From positions 1 through 9,737 of the forward strand of contig JAGONL010000027.1 in the NCBI GenBank assembly GCA_017993025.1: a DNA stretch of 9,737 nt. The letters run 5' to 3'. Made by a program: the position numbers and the translations under genes. The DNA is from Candidatus Saccharimonadota bacterium. Lineage in GTDB: Bacteria; Patescibacteriota; Saccharimonadia; Saccharimonadales; SZUA-47. Position 1 is the stretch's first letter; every line of letters starts with the position of its first letter. The notes beneath the pieces are model-generated. The model did no database searches. It was given only the letters and a program-made list of their open reading frames with translations, and was not told the DNA's origin. Of the stretch, positions 1 through 7,337 are shown in pieces.

Positions 1-1251
1 ACCCTGCACTTGCCACGCGCTATACGCCCCAGCCCAACTACCATATCGCCCCGTAGCATACCCCGTACACCACTTGAGCTGAGTTATAGGGTTTGTCAAA
101 TAATCAGCACCAGCACTAGACATCTTGCTTGCAGGCAATGCCTGACATAAGCCGTAAGCACCTGAATAGCTATTTGCAGCGCCGGGACGCCACTGCGATT
201 CTTTCGTAACTACGTAATCTACATATCCAAAATCACTTGAAGAAATACCAGCAGCTTCCATAAGAGCCGCCTTATCACCAGACACAGTCTGTGTTGAACT
301 AAATCTTGGAGAAACAATTTTTGTACCACGCAATTTAACGGCACTGACTGGTTCTCTTAAAACAACTTGTTGAATCTCGGTACGAGAAATCTCAACACCG
401 TCTTGCTCGGTTATTTCGTAAATTACTGCTCTTTCACCCAAAACACCCTCTCTGTCTATCTGAGTCTTTCCAGCTTCTATATCAGGGCTATCTACTACCT
501 CTGTACCAAAAGCTATTGGCTCTGTAACAACAGCTGTTTTAACGCCACTTTTATTAACGGATATAAGTAAACCTGATGTGATTGGTGTGCTTGCGATCGG
601 CTGTAGAGTTTCACCTTCTTGAAGTGAAATTTCCTGTTTTTCTATTAGTTCTTCTACAGTGTCTGCTGTAGTTCTGACTAATTTAATTGCCCCGAATAAA
701 TTTAGTTTAACTTCAATAGAACGATCTATGACTAGCTGTTCTGAGCCGGAGGATTCTAATACAGTTGTGTCGATTCTTTCAAATTCAACGTCATCCTCGG
801 GGTATAGATCAAGCCCGGCTTCAATCGCCACCAGTCGTGGGGCGCGTTGAGCGGTAAAAAGCGTAAATGTTCTGTTATCGTCAACTATTTCTACAGGACG
901 GGCGCGGTAAACATTAATCTGGGTATTGTCTTCTAAAATTAATGTATCTTTTTTTGGTTCAACAATATCTTCTTCTACAAGAGGAATTTTGAGTCTTTCA
1001 AGTAAATCACCGACATTTTTAGCTCTTGTAGTAACGGTTTGCTGTTGTCCGTCGGCATATACATTAACAATTCTTAGGTCTGAAGCGCCTTGAGTCGAAG
1101 AGCCCATCATAACTAGAAAAACTAATCCAACAAAAAATAGCGCAACAAAAGTCACTACTGGCAGAAGCAGTGGGTGCCGTAGTAAAAATCTGGATTTTTT
1201 TGCTACCTGTTTTCTCTTACTCTTGAAGCTCTTCAATATCTTTTTTTTCAT
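1..1251 (-). CDS. G5-domain, membrane-anchored lytic transglycosylase (YabE/RpfB-like), 3' end beyond window
   Basis: An open frame of 417 codons runs from ATG at 1251 to the window edge without a stop. Residues 1-25 are strongly basic and 28-48 form one hydrophobic helix, so the protein is probably anchored in the membrane with its body outside. Two DUF348-like modules (about 58-118 and 180-233) are followed by a G5-like region (about 240-308, with the GERAVIYEITEQDG stretch). The C-terminus (about 328-417) is a lysozyme-like transglycosylase fold: TKESQW with likely catalytic Glu351, GAYGLCQALPASKM, and a repeated GY/AY-W pattern. This is the architecture of YabE and resuscitation-promoting factor-like peptidoglycan hydrolases, so a role in cell-wall cleavage or remodelling is inferred. 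Related proteins end soon after the AYSAW motif, so probably only a few residues are missing. It lies 46 bp after the Nudix gene and has its own promoter candidate. No clear Shine-Dalgarno precedes the ATG. Confidence 0.85.
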   Translation of the reverse strand, partial: MKKKILKSFKSKRKQVAKKSRFLLRHPLLLPVVTFVALFFVGLVFLVMMGSSTQGASDLRIVNVYADGQQQTVTTRAKNVGDLLERLKIPLVEEDIVEPKKDTLILEDNTQINVYRARPVEIVDDNRTFTLFTAQRAPRLVAIEAGLDLYPEDDVEFERIDTTVLESSGSEQLVIDRSIEVKLNLFGAIKLVRTTADTVEELIEKQEISLQEGETLQPIASTPITSGLLISVNKSGVKTAVVTEPIAFGTEVVDSPDIEAGKTQIDREGVLGERAVIYEITEQDGVEISRTEIQQVVLREPVSAVKLRGTKIVSPRFSSTQTVSGDKAALMEAAGISSSDFGYVDYVVTKESQWRPGAANSYSGAYGLCQALPASKMSSAGADYLTNPITQLKWCTGYATGRYGSWAGAYSAWQVQG

Positions 1252-1255
1252 AAGT

Positions 1256-1275
1256 TACGTTTTTTCTTAAACGTA
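1256..1275 (-). other. Hairpin in the 5' leader of the transglycosylase gene
   Basis: A perfect 7-bp inverted repeat (TACGTTT / AAACGTA) with a 6-nt loop ends four bases before the ATG at 1249-1251. It occupies the place where a Shine-Dalgarno would normally sit and none is visible, so it may influence translation start. The repeat is A/T-rich and could also be chance. Confidence 0.35.
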
Positions 1276-1281
1276 CCTTTA

Positions 1282-1311
1282 ATTGTAGCATTTTGTGTTA
1301 TTTTTCCACAA
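1282..1311 (-). promoter_or_regulatory. Promoter candidate for the transglycosylase gene
   Basis: On the minus strand an extended -10 element TGCTACAAT (TACAAT at 1282-1287, TG at 1289-1290) lies 18 bp from a weak -35 TTGTGG (1306-1311), which falls in the last codons and stop of the Nudix gene. Predicted transcription start is near 1275, giving a leader of about 25 nt that is almost entirely the hairpin at 1256-1275. The -10 is strong (5 of 6 plus TGn); the -35 is poor. Confidence 0.5.
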
Positions 1312-1726
1312 GTTTGAGGCCAGTCATAACCTCTGTAGAGACGCCTTCTAAATCGTTTACTGGGACCCACGCAAACTCTGCAATTTCGTGGTTTTTTATA
1401 ATCTTAAAATTCTTATCGAGCTCTGCAGAGATAAAACTAATTCTGAACGTCAAACCATATTGTCTACAGACCAGAAAACCGTCGTGCAGTTCATGCATGT
1501 TAGTAATTTGTACAGTAAGTTCTTCGCGCAATTCTCGGGCACCAGCGTCTATGACCGATTCTTTGAACTTTATGCCACCACCCGGGAATTGGAATACACC
1601 AGGCGCAAGACGATTTTTCACTAAAAGAACTTTTTTGTCTTTGATTATTATTACTCTAACTCTGCGCGTCAAAGGTGCATAGAACCAAAATAACGGCCAC
1701 AAAAGATAAAAAATCAATTTATTCAT
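1298..1726 (-). CDS. Nudix hydrolase with N-terminal hydrophobic segment
   Basis: This 142-residue protein has a near-complete Nudix box at residues 50-72: G50, E56, then R64-E65-L66-R67-E68-E69, with Thr71 replacing the usual glycine of the REUxEExGU signature and Val72 closing it. Glu65, Glu68 and Glu69 are the expected metal ligands for hydrolysing a nucleoside diphosphate linked to another moiety; the substrate cannot be read from sequence. FQFPGGG before the box and FAWVPVNDLE after it are typical of the fold. Residues 4-20 (LIFYLLWPLFWFYAPLT) are hydrophobic and aromatic, followed by RRVR, suggesting membrane contact or an added N-terminal helix. The start ATG overlaps the helicase stop as ATGA (1723-1726), with no separate Shine-Dalgarno, so translation is probably coupled to uvrD/pcrA. 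It ends with TAA. A housecleaning or repair-linked role fits the helicase neighbour but is only inference. Confidence 0.88.
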   Translation of the reverse strand: MNKLIFYLLWPLFWFYAPLTRRVRVIIIKDKKVLLVKNRLAPGVFQFPGGGIKFKESVIDAGARELREELTVQITNMHELHDGFLVCRQYGLTFRISFISAELDKNFKIIKNHEIAEFAWVPVNDLEGVSTEVMTGLKLVEK

Positions 1727-3915
1727 ATCTTTTTTAATGGTGCAATAGAGCTATTAAGTTTCTTTATTCCAGATTTTTTAAAATATACAGCCAAAGTATC
1801 ACCATCGATTTCTACTATTTTACCCACACCAAATAATCCATGTTCTACGTCATCACCTTCAGAAAAATCAGGCACATAACGAGGTTCGTCGCTTACGCCT
1901 GGTTTTTTATCAACAGCCCAGCCGGTTAATTCTTCTCCGAGATTATATTTGCTATTATTGAATCCCATCGAGCTAGCGCCACCAGCAAAACTACTAGTTT
2001 CTTCGACGTTTTCCGCGGAAATTTCAGATAAAAATCTAGATGGTACGTTGTGTTGTGAACCGCCGTACAGCATACGAGTATTGGCGTGCAACATGTACAA
2101 CTCCTCTTTAGCCCTAGTCATACCTACATAACAAAGCCTGCGCTCTTCTTCCATATCACTTTGGCTGTATAATGCTCTGCTTTGTGGGAAAAGCGACTCT
2201 TCCATGCCGGCCATAAAAACTATTGGGAACTCTAAGCCTTTAGCTGCGTGCAAGGTCATCAAAACTACGGCATCATTTGTAAAATCAGCATTATCTAAGT
2301 CACTAACTAAAGATACTTCTTCTAGAAATCCACTAAGGCCTAATTCGTTGTATTCCATCGCTACGCTTAGGAGTTCTTTAACGTTTTCTATTCTGGCTTC
2401 ACCTGCCGGAGTACCGTCTGTAAGATACGAATTATAGTCTATGCGTTTTAAAAGAGAGCCTATTAACTCCGATACCGAACTATCTTCCATAATATTATGT
2501 GCACTAGTTACTATGTCAAAAAGTTCGCCAAGACCCTTAACGGCTTTAGCCGGCATGTTTGGAATCTCGCTGACTCTGCCAAGTGCCTGAAGTAGGCTTA
2601 AACCACTACTGTATTGCCATTCAAAAAATCTATTTAGCGACACTCCGCCAATGCCTCTTGTAGGCACATTAACTATACGGTCAAAGCTTACTCTATCTGC
2701 TGGCTGGAAAATAAATCGCAAATAGGCCATAACGTCTTTGACTTCTTTGCGGTCATAAAACCTTTGTCCACCGATTATTTTATATGGTATTCCATAGTGC
2801 AGAAACACTTCTTCAATACTACGGCTCTGGGCGTTTGTTCTGTATAAAACCGCGTGCTCACCATAGCGTCTTACGCCACCGTTTACGGCGTTTTGGATTC
2901 TACGAACAATTGTTTCCGACTCTGCCCTCTCGCTACTGACTGATATTACCTGAATTGCTTTGCCGGTTTCTTTTGCTGTCCAGAGCTTTTTGTCGCTACG
3001 CTGGATATTTTTAGTTATAACGGCGTGTGCTCCGTCCAATATTGGTTTTGTACTTCGATAATTTTGTTCAAGCTTTATAATTGTCACATTTTTATAATCA
3101 CGCTCAAAGTTTAGTATATTACGAAAATCTGCGCCTCTCCAGGAATAAACCGACTGCCAATCATCACCGACTACTGCAATGTTTTTATTTTCATTTACTA
3201 GAAGTTTTACAAGTCGGTATTGAGCTGTATTGGTGTCCTGATACTCATCTATCATTATGTATTTGAAATTATCTCGCCATTTTCTACGTACCTCTTCTAC
3301 TGTTTCAAGTAGATTCAAAGTTTTGGAAATTAAATCATCAAAATCAAGCGCGCCAGCGTCCTTTAAAATCTTTTGATAGCCAGGAAAAATTTGGGAAGCT
3401 GTTTTCTGAGCGGGGCTAATCGCACTTGCCCGATATTCCTCGGGGCTCATGGCTTCGTTTTTTGCACTGCTGATTAGACTTACCAAAACTCGTGGTGGAA
3501 AAGTCTTGTCATCAATCTGTAGTCTTTTTATTTCTTGTTTTATAGCCGACAATCTATCTGATTCGTCATAGATTACAAAAGTTCTAGGCACACCGATATG
3601 CTCACCGTCTTGACGAAGCAGGCGTACACAAACCCCGTGAAATGTTCCCATCCACGGTAAAAAACTGCGGTTATTGGCGTTTTGGCCTAATAATAGCGCA
3701 ATTCTTTCACGCATTTCTTTGGCGGCCTTATTAGTAAATGTAACTGCTAGAATTTGATTTGTGTCAGCTAAGCCATTTTCTAAAATATGTGCCACACGGT
3801 GAGTTAGGGTTTTTGTCTTTCCGCTCCCCGCCCCAGCCTGAATAAGAAGCGGTCCTTCTGTTGTAAGGACCGCCTTTTTTTGTTCTTCGTTTAAACCTAT
3901 TGTCAAATCTTGCAC
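1723..3915 (-). CDS. pcrA: UvrD/PcrA-family superfamily 1A DNA helicase
   Basis: This 730-residue ATP-dependent 3'-5' DNA helicase is of the type acting in nucleotide-excision repair and clearing of replication obstacles. Visible motifs: Q motif GLNEEQ (7-12), Walker A AGAGSGKT (27-34), motif Ia LAVTFTNKAA (56-65), motif II DEYQDT (223-228), motif III VVGDDWQSVYSWRGAD (248-263), motif IV LEQNYRST (282-289), motif V VVLMTLHAAKGLEFP (550-564) and motif VI YVGMTRAKEELY (596-607, Arg601). The C-terminal region 684-730 (GDDVEHGLFGVGKIVEIDGD...) looks like the Tudor-like RNA-polymerase-binding tail of PcrA/UvrD. Length is normal for the family. The start is GTG at 3913-3915; an in-frame TAA at 3922-3924 rules out a longer N-terminus, and the Shine-Dalgarno is poor. 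It begins 30 bp after the membrane-protein gene and overlaps the Nudix gene by 4 bp. UvrD versus PcrA naming is not decided by sequence alone. Confidence 0.95.
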   Translation of the reverse strand: MQDLTIGLNEEQKKAVLTTEGPLLIQAGAGSGKTKTLTHRVAHILENGLADTNQILAVTFTNKAAKEMRERIALLLGQNANNRSFLPWMGTFHGVCVRLLRQDGEHIGVPRTFVIYDESDRLSAIKQEIKRLQIDDKTFPPRVLVSLISSAKNEAMSPEEYRASAISPAQKTASQIFPGYQKILKDAGALDFDDLISKTLNLLETVEEVRRKWRDNFKYIMIDEYQDTNTAQYRLVKLLVNENKNIAVVGDDWQSVYSWRGADFRNILNFERDYKNVTIIKLEQNYRSTKPILDGAHAVITKNIQRSDKKLWTAKETGKAIQVISVSSERAESETIVRRIQNAVNGGVRRYGEHAVLYRTNAQSRSIEEVFLHYGIPYKIIGGQRFYDRKEVKDVMAYLRFIFQPADRVSFDRIVNVPTRGIGGVSLNRFFEWQYSSGLSLLQALGRVSEIPNMPAKAVKGLGELFDIVTSAHNIMEDSSVSELIGSLLKRIDYNSYLTDGTPAGEARIENVKELLSVAMEYNELGLSGFLEEVSLVSDLDNADFTNDAVVLMTLHAAKGLEFPIVFMAGMEESLFPQSRALYSQSDMEEERRLCYVGMTRAKEELYMLHANTRMLYGGSQHNVPSRFLSEISAENVEETSSFAGGASSMGFNNSKYNLGEELTGWAVDKKPGVSDEPRYVPDFSEGDDVEHGLFGVGKIVEIDGDTLAVYFKKSGIKKLNSSIAPLKKI
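3849..3881 (+). terminator. Plus-strand intrinsic-terminator sequence inside the helicase gene
   Basis: On the plus strand a perfect 9-bp G/C-rich stem (GCGGTCCTT at 3849-3857 with AAGGACCGC at 3865-3873), a 7-nt loop and, after one C, seven T residues (3875-3881) make a textbook rho-independent terminator. It is antisense to codons of residues about 12-23 of the helicase, just before Walker A. It would stop plus-strand (antisense) transcription coming from the left. On the mRNA strand the same hairpin forms, but with the A-tract before it, so it would not terminate there. Confidence 0.5.
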
Positions 3916-3945
3916 GTCTACTTATTCTATCAAAACACGAGCGAC

Positions 3946-5025
3946 TTATTGGTTATAATCAACAATTGAGCCGTTTGGATTAGCTTTTGTTAAACCTGTC
4001 GCTTCGTCAAAACAACCATCAATAAACTCAATTGGAATTGCAGAGGCAATAACGTCAATACATGGAATAGTATCTTGAGTCCCCAGCTCTTGCCACACCC
4101 CTTCCTTCATATACCAGAACGCCGCATAACCACCCTCGCAACCGCCACCGCCACTTACAAATTCGGTGCTTACTTTAGAAATCGTTATTCCTCCAGTTTC
4201 CGACTCACATTCAAAGACACTTAACTTTTCTTTCATATATTCAACAAACGACTCTGAGGCAGTTTCAGGCAGTAGTGATTCGTCACCTGGCTTTCGTAAT
4301 AGTAGATCGACTTCTGTTATTTTAGTTTTATCTACTACGATAGCTTGTGCTTCTTCTAAAGCCTCACTTGTTTCGGTGTCTGTTACCGACTCGCTCGCCT
4401 TAGGTGACTCTGGTTCCGAACTTGAGCTTTCACTGCCAAAAATACTAAATGGTAATTTAACACCGATGTCTAATTTACCGGTGTCTACAAGAACAAATAG
4501 CACAATTATTGCGGACACAACTAGTCCTATAAGCACATAAATCCAGGATTTACTTTCACCACGGGCTTGTTTAATATTAACGTGATATTTTTTGCTTTCA
4601 ATAATTTTTCGTAGGTTTTCTTCTTTTTCTAATTCAAGCGCAGTTTCGTCAAGTTCCGCGTTTGCTTTTTCCGATTTGACTTGTTCTTCCGTCTTTGGCT
4701 TTTCTTCTTTTTCTATTTCTTCAGGTTCTTCGGTTTGTTCAGTATCGGGTGCTTTTTCTACTGGTTTATTATCTTCACTCAGTGGTTCTATGGTTTTTTG
4801 TTTAACACTAGGTGGTTCTATGGGCTCGGATTTTGGTTCTGGTTCTACTTTTGGAACTTCAATAGTTTCTTCGGCTACAGCTTCGGGTTTTTCAGGTTCT
4901 ACCTGCTTTTCTCTCATCATAGGGTCGCTAGCCATTGATTTGTGTCCAACAATCATAGGCTTACTGCCAATATCCACTTTACTATCACCTGGACCCGCTA
5001 TATCTATAATTTTTTTATCAGACAT
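3946..5025 (-). CDS. Single-pass membrane protein with long acidic cytoplasmic region; function unknown
   Basis: I do not recognise a characterised family for this 359-residue protein. Residues 1-40 hold a compact motif region (KPMIVGHKSMASDPMM at 22-37). Residues 41-140 are low-complexity, rich in Glu, Pro and Lys and probably disordered. Residues 141-160 are basic, followed by one transmembrane helix at 161-180 (WIYVLIGLVVSAIIVLFVLV). The positive-inside rule puts the N-terminus in the cytoplasm. Outside, a Ser/Glu/Thr-rich linker (about 197-225) leads to a folded-looking domain of about 130 residues with four cysteines (273, 296, 322, 338) that could form two disulfides, and a SGGGGCEGGYAAFWY core. 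A good Shine-Dalgarno (AGGAGAGAGG, 5036-5045) lies in the last codons of tpiA, only 7 bp upstream, so it is cotranscribed with tpiA. It ends in TAA. A regulatory or envelope role is possible but not shown. Confidence 0.8.
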   Translation of the reverse strand: MSDKKIIDIAGPGDSKVDIGSKPMIVGHKSMASDPMMREKQVEPEKPEAVAEETIEVPKVEPEPKSEPIEPPSVKQKTIEPLSEDNKPVEKAPDTEQTEEPEEIEKEEKPKTEEQVKSEKANAELDETALELEKEENLRKIIESKKYHVNIKQARGESKSWIYVLIGLVVSAIIVLFVLVDTGKLDIGVKLPFSIFGSESSSSEPESPKASESVTDTETSEALEEAQAIVVDKTKITEVDLLLRKPGDESLLPETASESFVEYMKEKLSVFECESETGGITISKVSTEFVSGGGGCEGGYAAFWYMKEGVWQELGTQDTIPCIDVIASAIPIEFIDGCFDEATGLTKANPNGSIVDYNQ

Positions 5026-5032
5026 GACAATG

Positions 5033-5824
5033 TTACCTCTCTCCTAATCGTGCTTGATGAATACGGTATGCAGACTCTACGATACCAGCAAATTTGTGAT
5101 AATTTAGACTGGCACCACCCACTAACGCCCCGTCACACCCATCAAGACTCAAAAACGAGCTTGCGTTATGGTCATCTACGCTTCCACCGTATAAAACCCT
5201 GATATGCTCGGCAGCTCTTAGCCCAAAAAGATGCTCAACTTGTTTCCTAATGAAGTCTATAGATTTTGCTACTTGGTCGGGCAATGCAAACTCACCAGTT
5301 CCAATAGCCCATACTGGCTCGTATGCAATCACACTTGCACCAACTTCTCTAGCAGTTAATTGCATTAATCCTGCAGTAATTTGATTGTGCAATATCTGAT
5401 GAGTTTCTCCTGACAGTCTTTCCTGTAGTGTTTCCCCAACGCATAATATCGGCATTATTCCATTACGCACTGCTGCAGCCATTTTCTTTGATGCTACATC
5501 ATCATTTTCATTAAAAATATGCCGTCTTTCAGAATGTCCTACTAAAACGTAGTGCACTAAATCCCGTAACATTGCCATAGACACTTCTCCGGTATAAGCA
5601 CCGGCGTCTTCGTAAAAACCGTCTTGTGCACCTAGTCTAAATTTTCGTCTATCTATCTGTACACTTATAGGCTGAAGCGTGAGAATATTAGGGAATAACA
5701 CTACTTCAACGCTTTGGCGAGTTAAAACAGTCTCTTCTAGTCTGTGTAGAAAAATACTTGCCTGGCTTACAGTTAAGTGTTCTTTCCAGTTACCAGCAAT
5801 CATAATTTTTCGATTATTACGCAT
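5033..5824 (-). CDS. tpiA: Triosephosphate isomerase
   Basis: TpiA interconverts dihydroxyacetone phosphate and glyceraldehyde 3-phosphate in the cytoplasm. The 263-residue protein shows the expected active site: Asn12 and Lys14 in AGNWKEH, the electrophile His97 in VGHSERR (95-101), the catalytic base Glu169 in AYEPVWAIGTG (168-178, including mobile loop 6), and the phosphate-binding YGGSV (212-216) and GALVGGASL (232-240). The residue after Lys14 is Glu where Met or Leu is usual, a minor oddity. Length is slightly above the common 245-255. The start ATG at 5822-5824 is preceded at 6 nt by a strong GGAGG. The gene sits 168 bp after pgk behind a structured leader and is followed after 7 bp by the membrane-protein gene. 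Confidence 0.96.
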   Translation of the reverse strand: MRNNRKIMIAGNWKEHLTVSQASIFLHRLEETVLTRQSVEVVLFPNILTLQPISVQIDRRKFRLGAQDGFYEDAGAYTGEVSMAMLRDLVHYVLVGHSERRHIFNENDDVASKKMAAAVRNGIMPILCVGETLQERLSGETHQILHNQITAGLMQLTAREVGASVIAYEPVWAIGTGEFALPDQVAKSIDFIRKQVEHLFGLRAAEHIRVLYGGSVDDHNASSFLSLDGCDGALVGGASLNYHKFAGIVESAYRIHQARLGER

Positions 5825-5830
5825 GCACCG

Positions 5831-5835
5831 CCTCC
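5831..5835 (-). promoter_or_regulatory. Strong Shine-Dalgarno of tpiA (GGAGG)
   Basis: GGAGG lies 6 nt before the tpiA ATG and fixes that start. It is flanked by GCC and GGC, and a CACC just upstream could pair with the GGTG lying between the Shine-Dalgarno and the ATG, placing GGAGG in a loop. This makes it a possible target of the folded leader upstream. Confidence 0.6.
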
Positions 5836-5935
5836 GGCTTTAAGGTGTGGAAACCGAGAGTTGAAACTCTTGGGTTTACCCTCCTTAGTCGCAGGGCAAT
5901 CTTTTGATTGCTCTGGAGATCCAACCCCTTCAAGT
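5836..5935 (-). ncRNA. Structured leader candidate upstream of tpiA
   Basis: Read on the minus strand this 100-nt stretch holds several hairpins in a row: CAGaGCAATC-AAAA-GATTGCcCTG, GGG-TAAA-CCC and AGAG-TTTCAA-CTCT. A CTCC/GGAG pairing encloses the first, and the ends (AAGGGGTTGGA and TCCACACCTT) form an imperfect closing stem. The layout is cloverleaf-like, but I find no tRNA acceptor, T-arm or 7-nt anticodon loop and no riboswitch consensus I know. Its 3' end runs into the tpiA ribosome-binding site, so a cis-regulatory leader is the best guess. The 62-codon frame crossing it lacks protein-like features. Confidence 0.4.
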
Positions 5936-5936
5936 A

Positions 5937-5972
5937 CAAAAATTTTAACAAAATAAATTTGTAAAATTTTTG
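5937..5972 (-). repeat. AT-only long hairpin after pgk
   Basis: A 15-bp inverted repeat with one bulged A and a 5-nt ATAAA loop (left arm 5937-5952, right arm 5958-5972) lies 20 bp after the pgk stop. It is almost entirely A and T, and the minus-strand transcript ends the stem with a run of five T. It could be a weak terminator or a 3'-end stabiliser for pgk, partly insulating tpiA; the low G+C makes strong termination doubtful. Confidence 0.4.
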
Positions 5973-5992
5973 GTTATAAAAATTACTTATCA

Positions 5993-7285
5993 TCACTTGT
6001 CCCATAATACACTAACCCCCGGCAGGTCTCTACCTGCCATAAGCTCTAAACTAGCACCGCCACCAGTGGACACGTGGTTAAACATATCGTTCATACCGCG
6101 CTCTTCAACATAGCCGGCGGTATCACCACCACCCACCAAGCTGTAAGGCCTATGTCCATATTTACCAACCAATGCATCCATTATTGTCTCTGTTCCGTGC
6201 GCAAAAGGCCCAATAGGTCCATGTATTGCCTCTACCTCTGACACACCCATTGTTCCATTCCATACAACTGTATTTACCATTTGCACTGCTCCAGCAATAA
6301 ATGCACCAGAGACAGGCCCTATATCTAATATTTTTTCATTTTTCTTAACATGTGAAGTATCTAATCTTGGACGACTTGGGTAAGCCTCTATGTCGGCGAC
6401 TACATTGATATCCCAGCCAACAATTCTAGTAGTAGTTTTTTTGTCTATTTCTGTAGATACTACGCCGTCCTGAGGCAGATAAAACACAAAGTCACGAGAT
6501 TTTGCTGTAGCTCTAACCTTATTCATTATGTCGTGTGCTGTGTCCAGTTCGTCGTCATCACTCAGACTATCACCTATCTCTAGACCTTGAGCCTTTAGAA
6601 AGGTGTTTGCCATAGCTCCACCAATTACTACAATATCTGCAGAGTCTATAAACTTGTGAATAATATCTATTTTGTCTTCTATTTTTGCACCACCAATAAT
6701 CGCCATTAGCGGACGTTTAGGTTCAAGCATAACATTAGTTATAGTGTCGACTTCGCGCGCCAAAAGTAGCCCGGCGACTGCCGGTATTAACTTAGCTGTC
6801 TGCACTATTGAGGCGTGTGACCTATGGGCTACACCAAAACAATCCTGAACTAGAACTTCAGCACCGGTTGACGCAATAATACTTTTAGCAAATTCTGCAT
6901 CGTTTTTCTCTTCTTCTTCGTGAAAACGAACATTTTCTAAAAGTACAATATCTCCCCCCGTCATAGAATCTGTAGCGAACTTAACGCTATCACCTACACA
7001 GTCGCTAACAAATGTAACATCGTGTTTTATAAGTTTACTTAGTTCACGGGCAACTGGTTTTAGACTAAATTGCGTATCTGCAGAACTTTTAGGACGTCCA
7101 AGGTGTGAACATATTACTATTTGGCAACCTTTACTCTGCAAAGCTTTAATCGTGGGCAGGCTTTGTTCAATCCTGTATGCACTAGCTACCGAGCCATCTT
7201 TATTTAGAGGCACGTTATAGTCGGTGCGCAATAAAACCCGCTTGCCTGCTATATCGAAGTCGTTTATTGTTTTTTTACTGAACAT
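5993..7285 (-). CDS. pgk: Phosphoglycerate kinase
   Basis: Pgk transfers the acyl phosphate of 1,3-bisphosphoglycerate to ADP, giving 3-phosphoglycerate and ATP. The 430-residue protein carries the N-domain substrate site (RTDYNVPL with Asp22 and Asn24, Arg38, SHLGRPK 60-66, ENVRFHEEEEKND with Arg120, FGVAHRSHAS with Arg155) and the C-domain nucleotide site (GGAKIEDKI 198-206 with Lys201, WNGTMGVSE 342-350 with Glu350, GGGDTA 386-391, STGGGASLE 406-414). Small departures from the commonest forms are CF for AF before GVAHR, Thr345 for Pro in WNGPMG, and about 30 extra residues over the usual 390-400. The ATG at 7283-7285 has a GGTGG 4 nt upstream and a good promoter at 7309-7337. It ends with two TGA codons in a row followed by TAA. 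Confidence 0.96.
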   Translation of the reverse strand: MFSKKTINDFDIAGKRVLLRTDYNVPLNKDGSVASAYRIEQSLPTIKALQSKGCQIVICSHLGRPKSSADTQFSLKPVARELSKLIKHDVTFVSDCVGDSVKFATDSMTGGDIVLLENVRFHEEEEKNDAEFAKSIIASTGAEVLVQDCFGVAHRSHASIVQTAKLIPAVAGLLLAREVDTITNVMLEPKRPLMAIIGGAKIEDKIDIIHKFIDSADIVVIGGAMANTFLKAQGLEIGDSLSDDDELDTAHDIMNKVRATAKSRDFVFYLPQDGVVSTEIDKKTTTRIVGWDINVVADIEAYPSRPRLDTSHVKKNEKILDIGPVSGAFIAGAVQMVNTVVWNGTMGVSEVEAIHGPIGPFAHGTETIMDALVGKYGHRPYSLVGGGDTAGYVEERGMNDMFNHVSTGGGASLELMAGRDLPGVSVLWDK

Positions 7286-7306
7286 TTTTCCACCATTTGT
7301 ATGGTT

Positions 7307-7327
7307 ACAGTTTACAGTAGACAGTTA
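7307..7327. repeat. Three tandem ACAGTnn heptamers over the pgk promoter
   Basis: Plus-strand ACAGTTT, ACAGTAG and ACAGTTA follow each other without a gap at a 7-bp period. They cover the -10 and the adjacent spacer of the pgk promoter, as expected of an operator, although no regulator gene is in the window. Confidence 0.45.
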
Positions 7328-7337
7328 ACGGATTCAA
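7309..7337 (-). promoter_or_regulatory. Promoter of pgk (sigma-70 type)
   Basis: On the minus strand, -35 TTGAAT (7332-7337) and -10 TAAACT (7309-7314) are separated by exactly 17 bp. The predicted start is near 7302, giving a leader of about 17 nt that contains the GGTGG ribosome-binding site. The elements are overlaid by the heptamer repeats and inverted repeat described separately, so regulation is likely. Confidence 0.55.

Noticed and set aside
4592..5047. Plus-strand open frames opposite the acidic membrane protein and other genes
   Set aside because: Low-complexity Ser/Phe-rich translations are the mirror of Glu/Lys/Pro-rich codons on the real strand; no ribosome-binding sites or domains.
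5830..5935. tRNA gene on either strand in the tpiA leader
   Set aside because: The cloverleaf-like look does not hold: no T-arm consensus, no 7-nt anticodon loop (the main hairpin has an AAAA loop) and no clean 7-bp acceptor stem.
5817..6005. 62-codon minus-strand open frame between pgk and tpiA
   Set aside because: It starts inside pgk, overlaps the tpiA start, has no ribosome-binding site, and its sequence is explained by the AT hairpin and the folded leader.
1723..7285. UGA recoded as glycine, as in Gracilibacteria/Absconditabacteria
   Set aside because: The helicase ends at TGA, and reading through would run long and out of frame through the Nudix gene; no conserved protein contains an internal TGA. 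pgk TGA TGA TAA alone would not decide.
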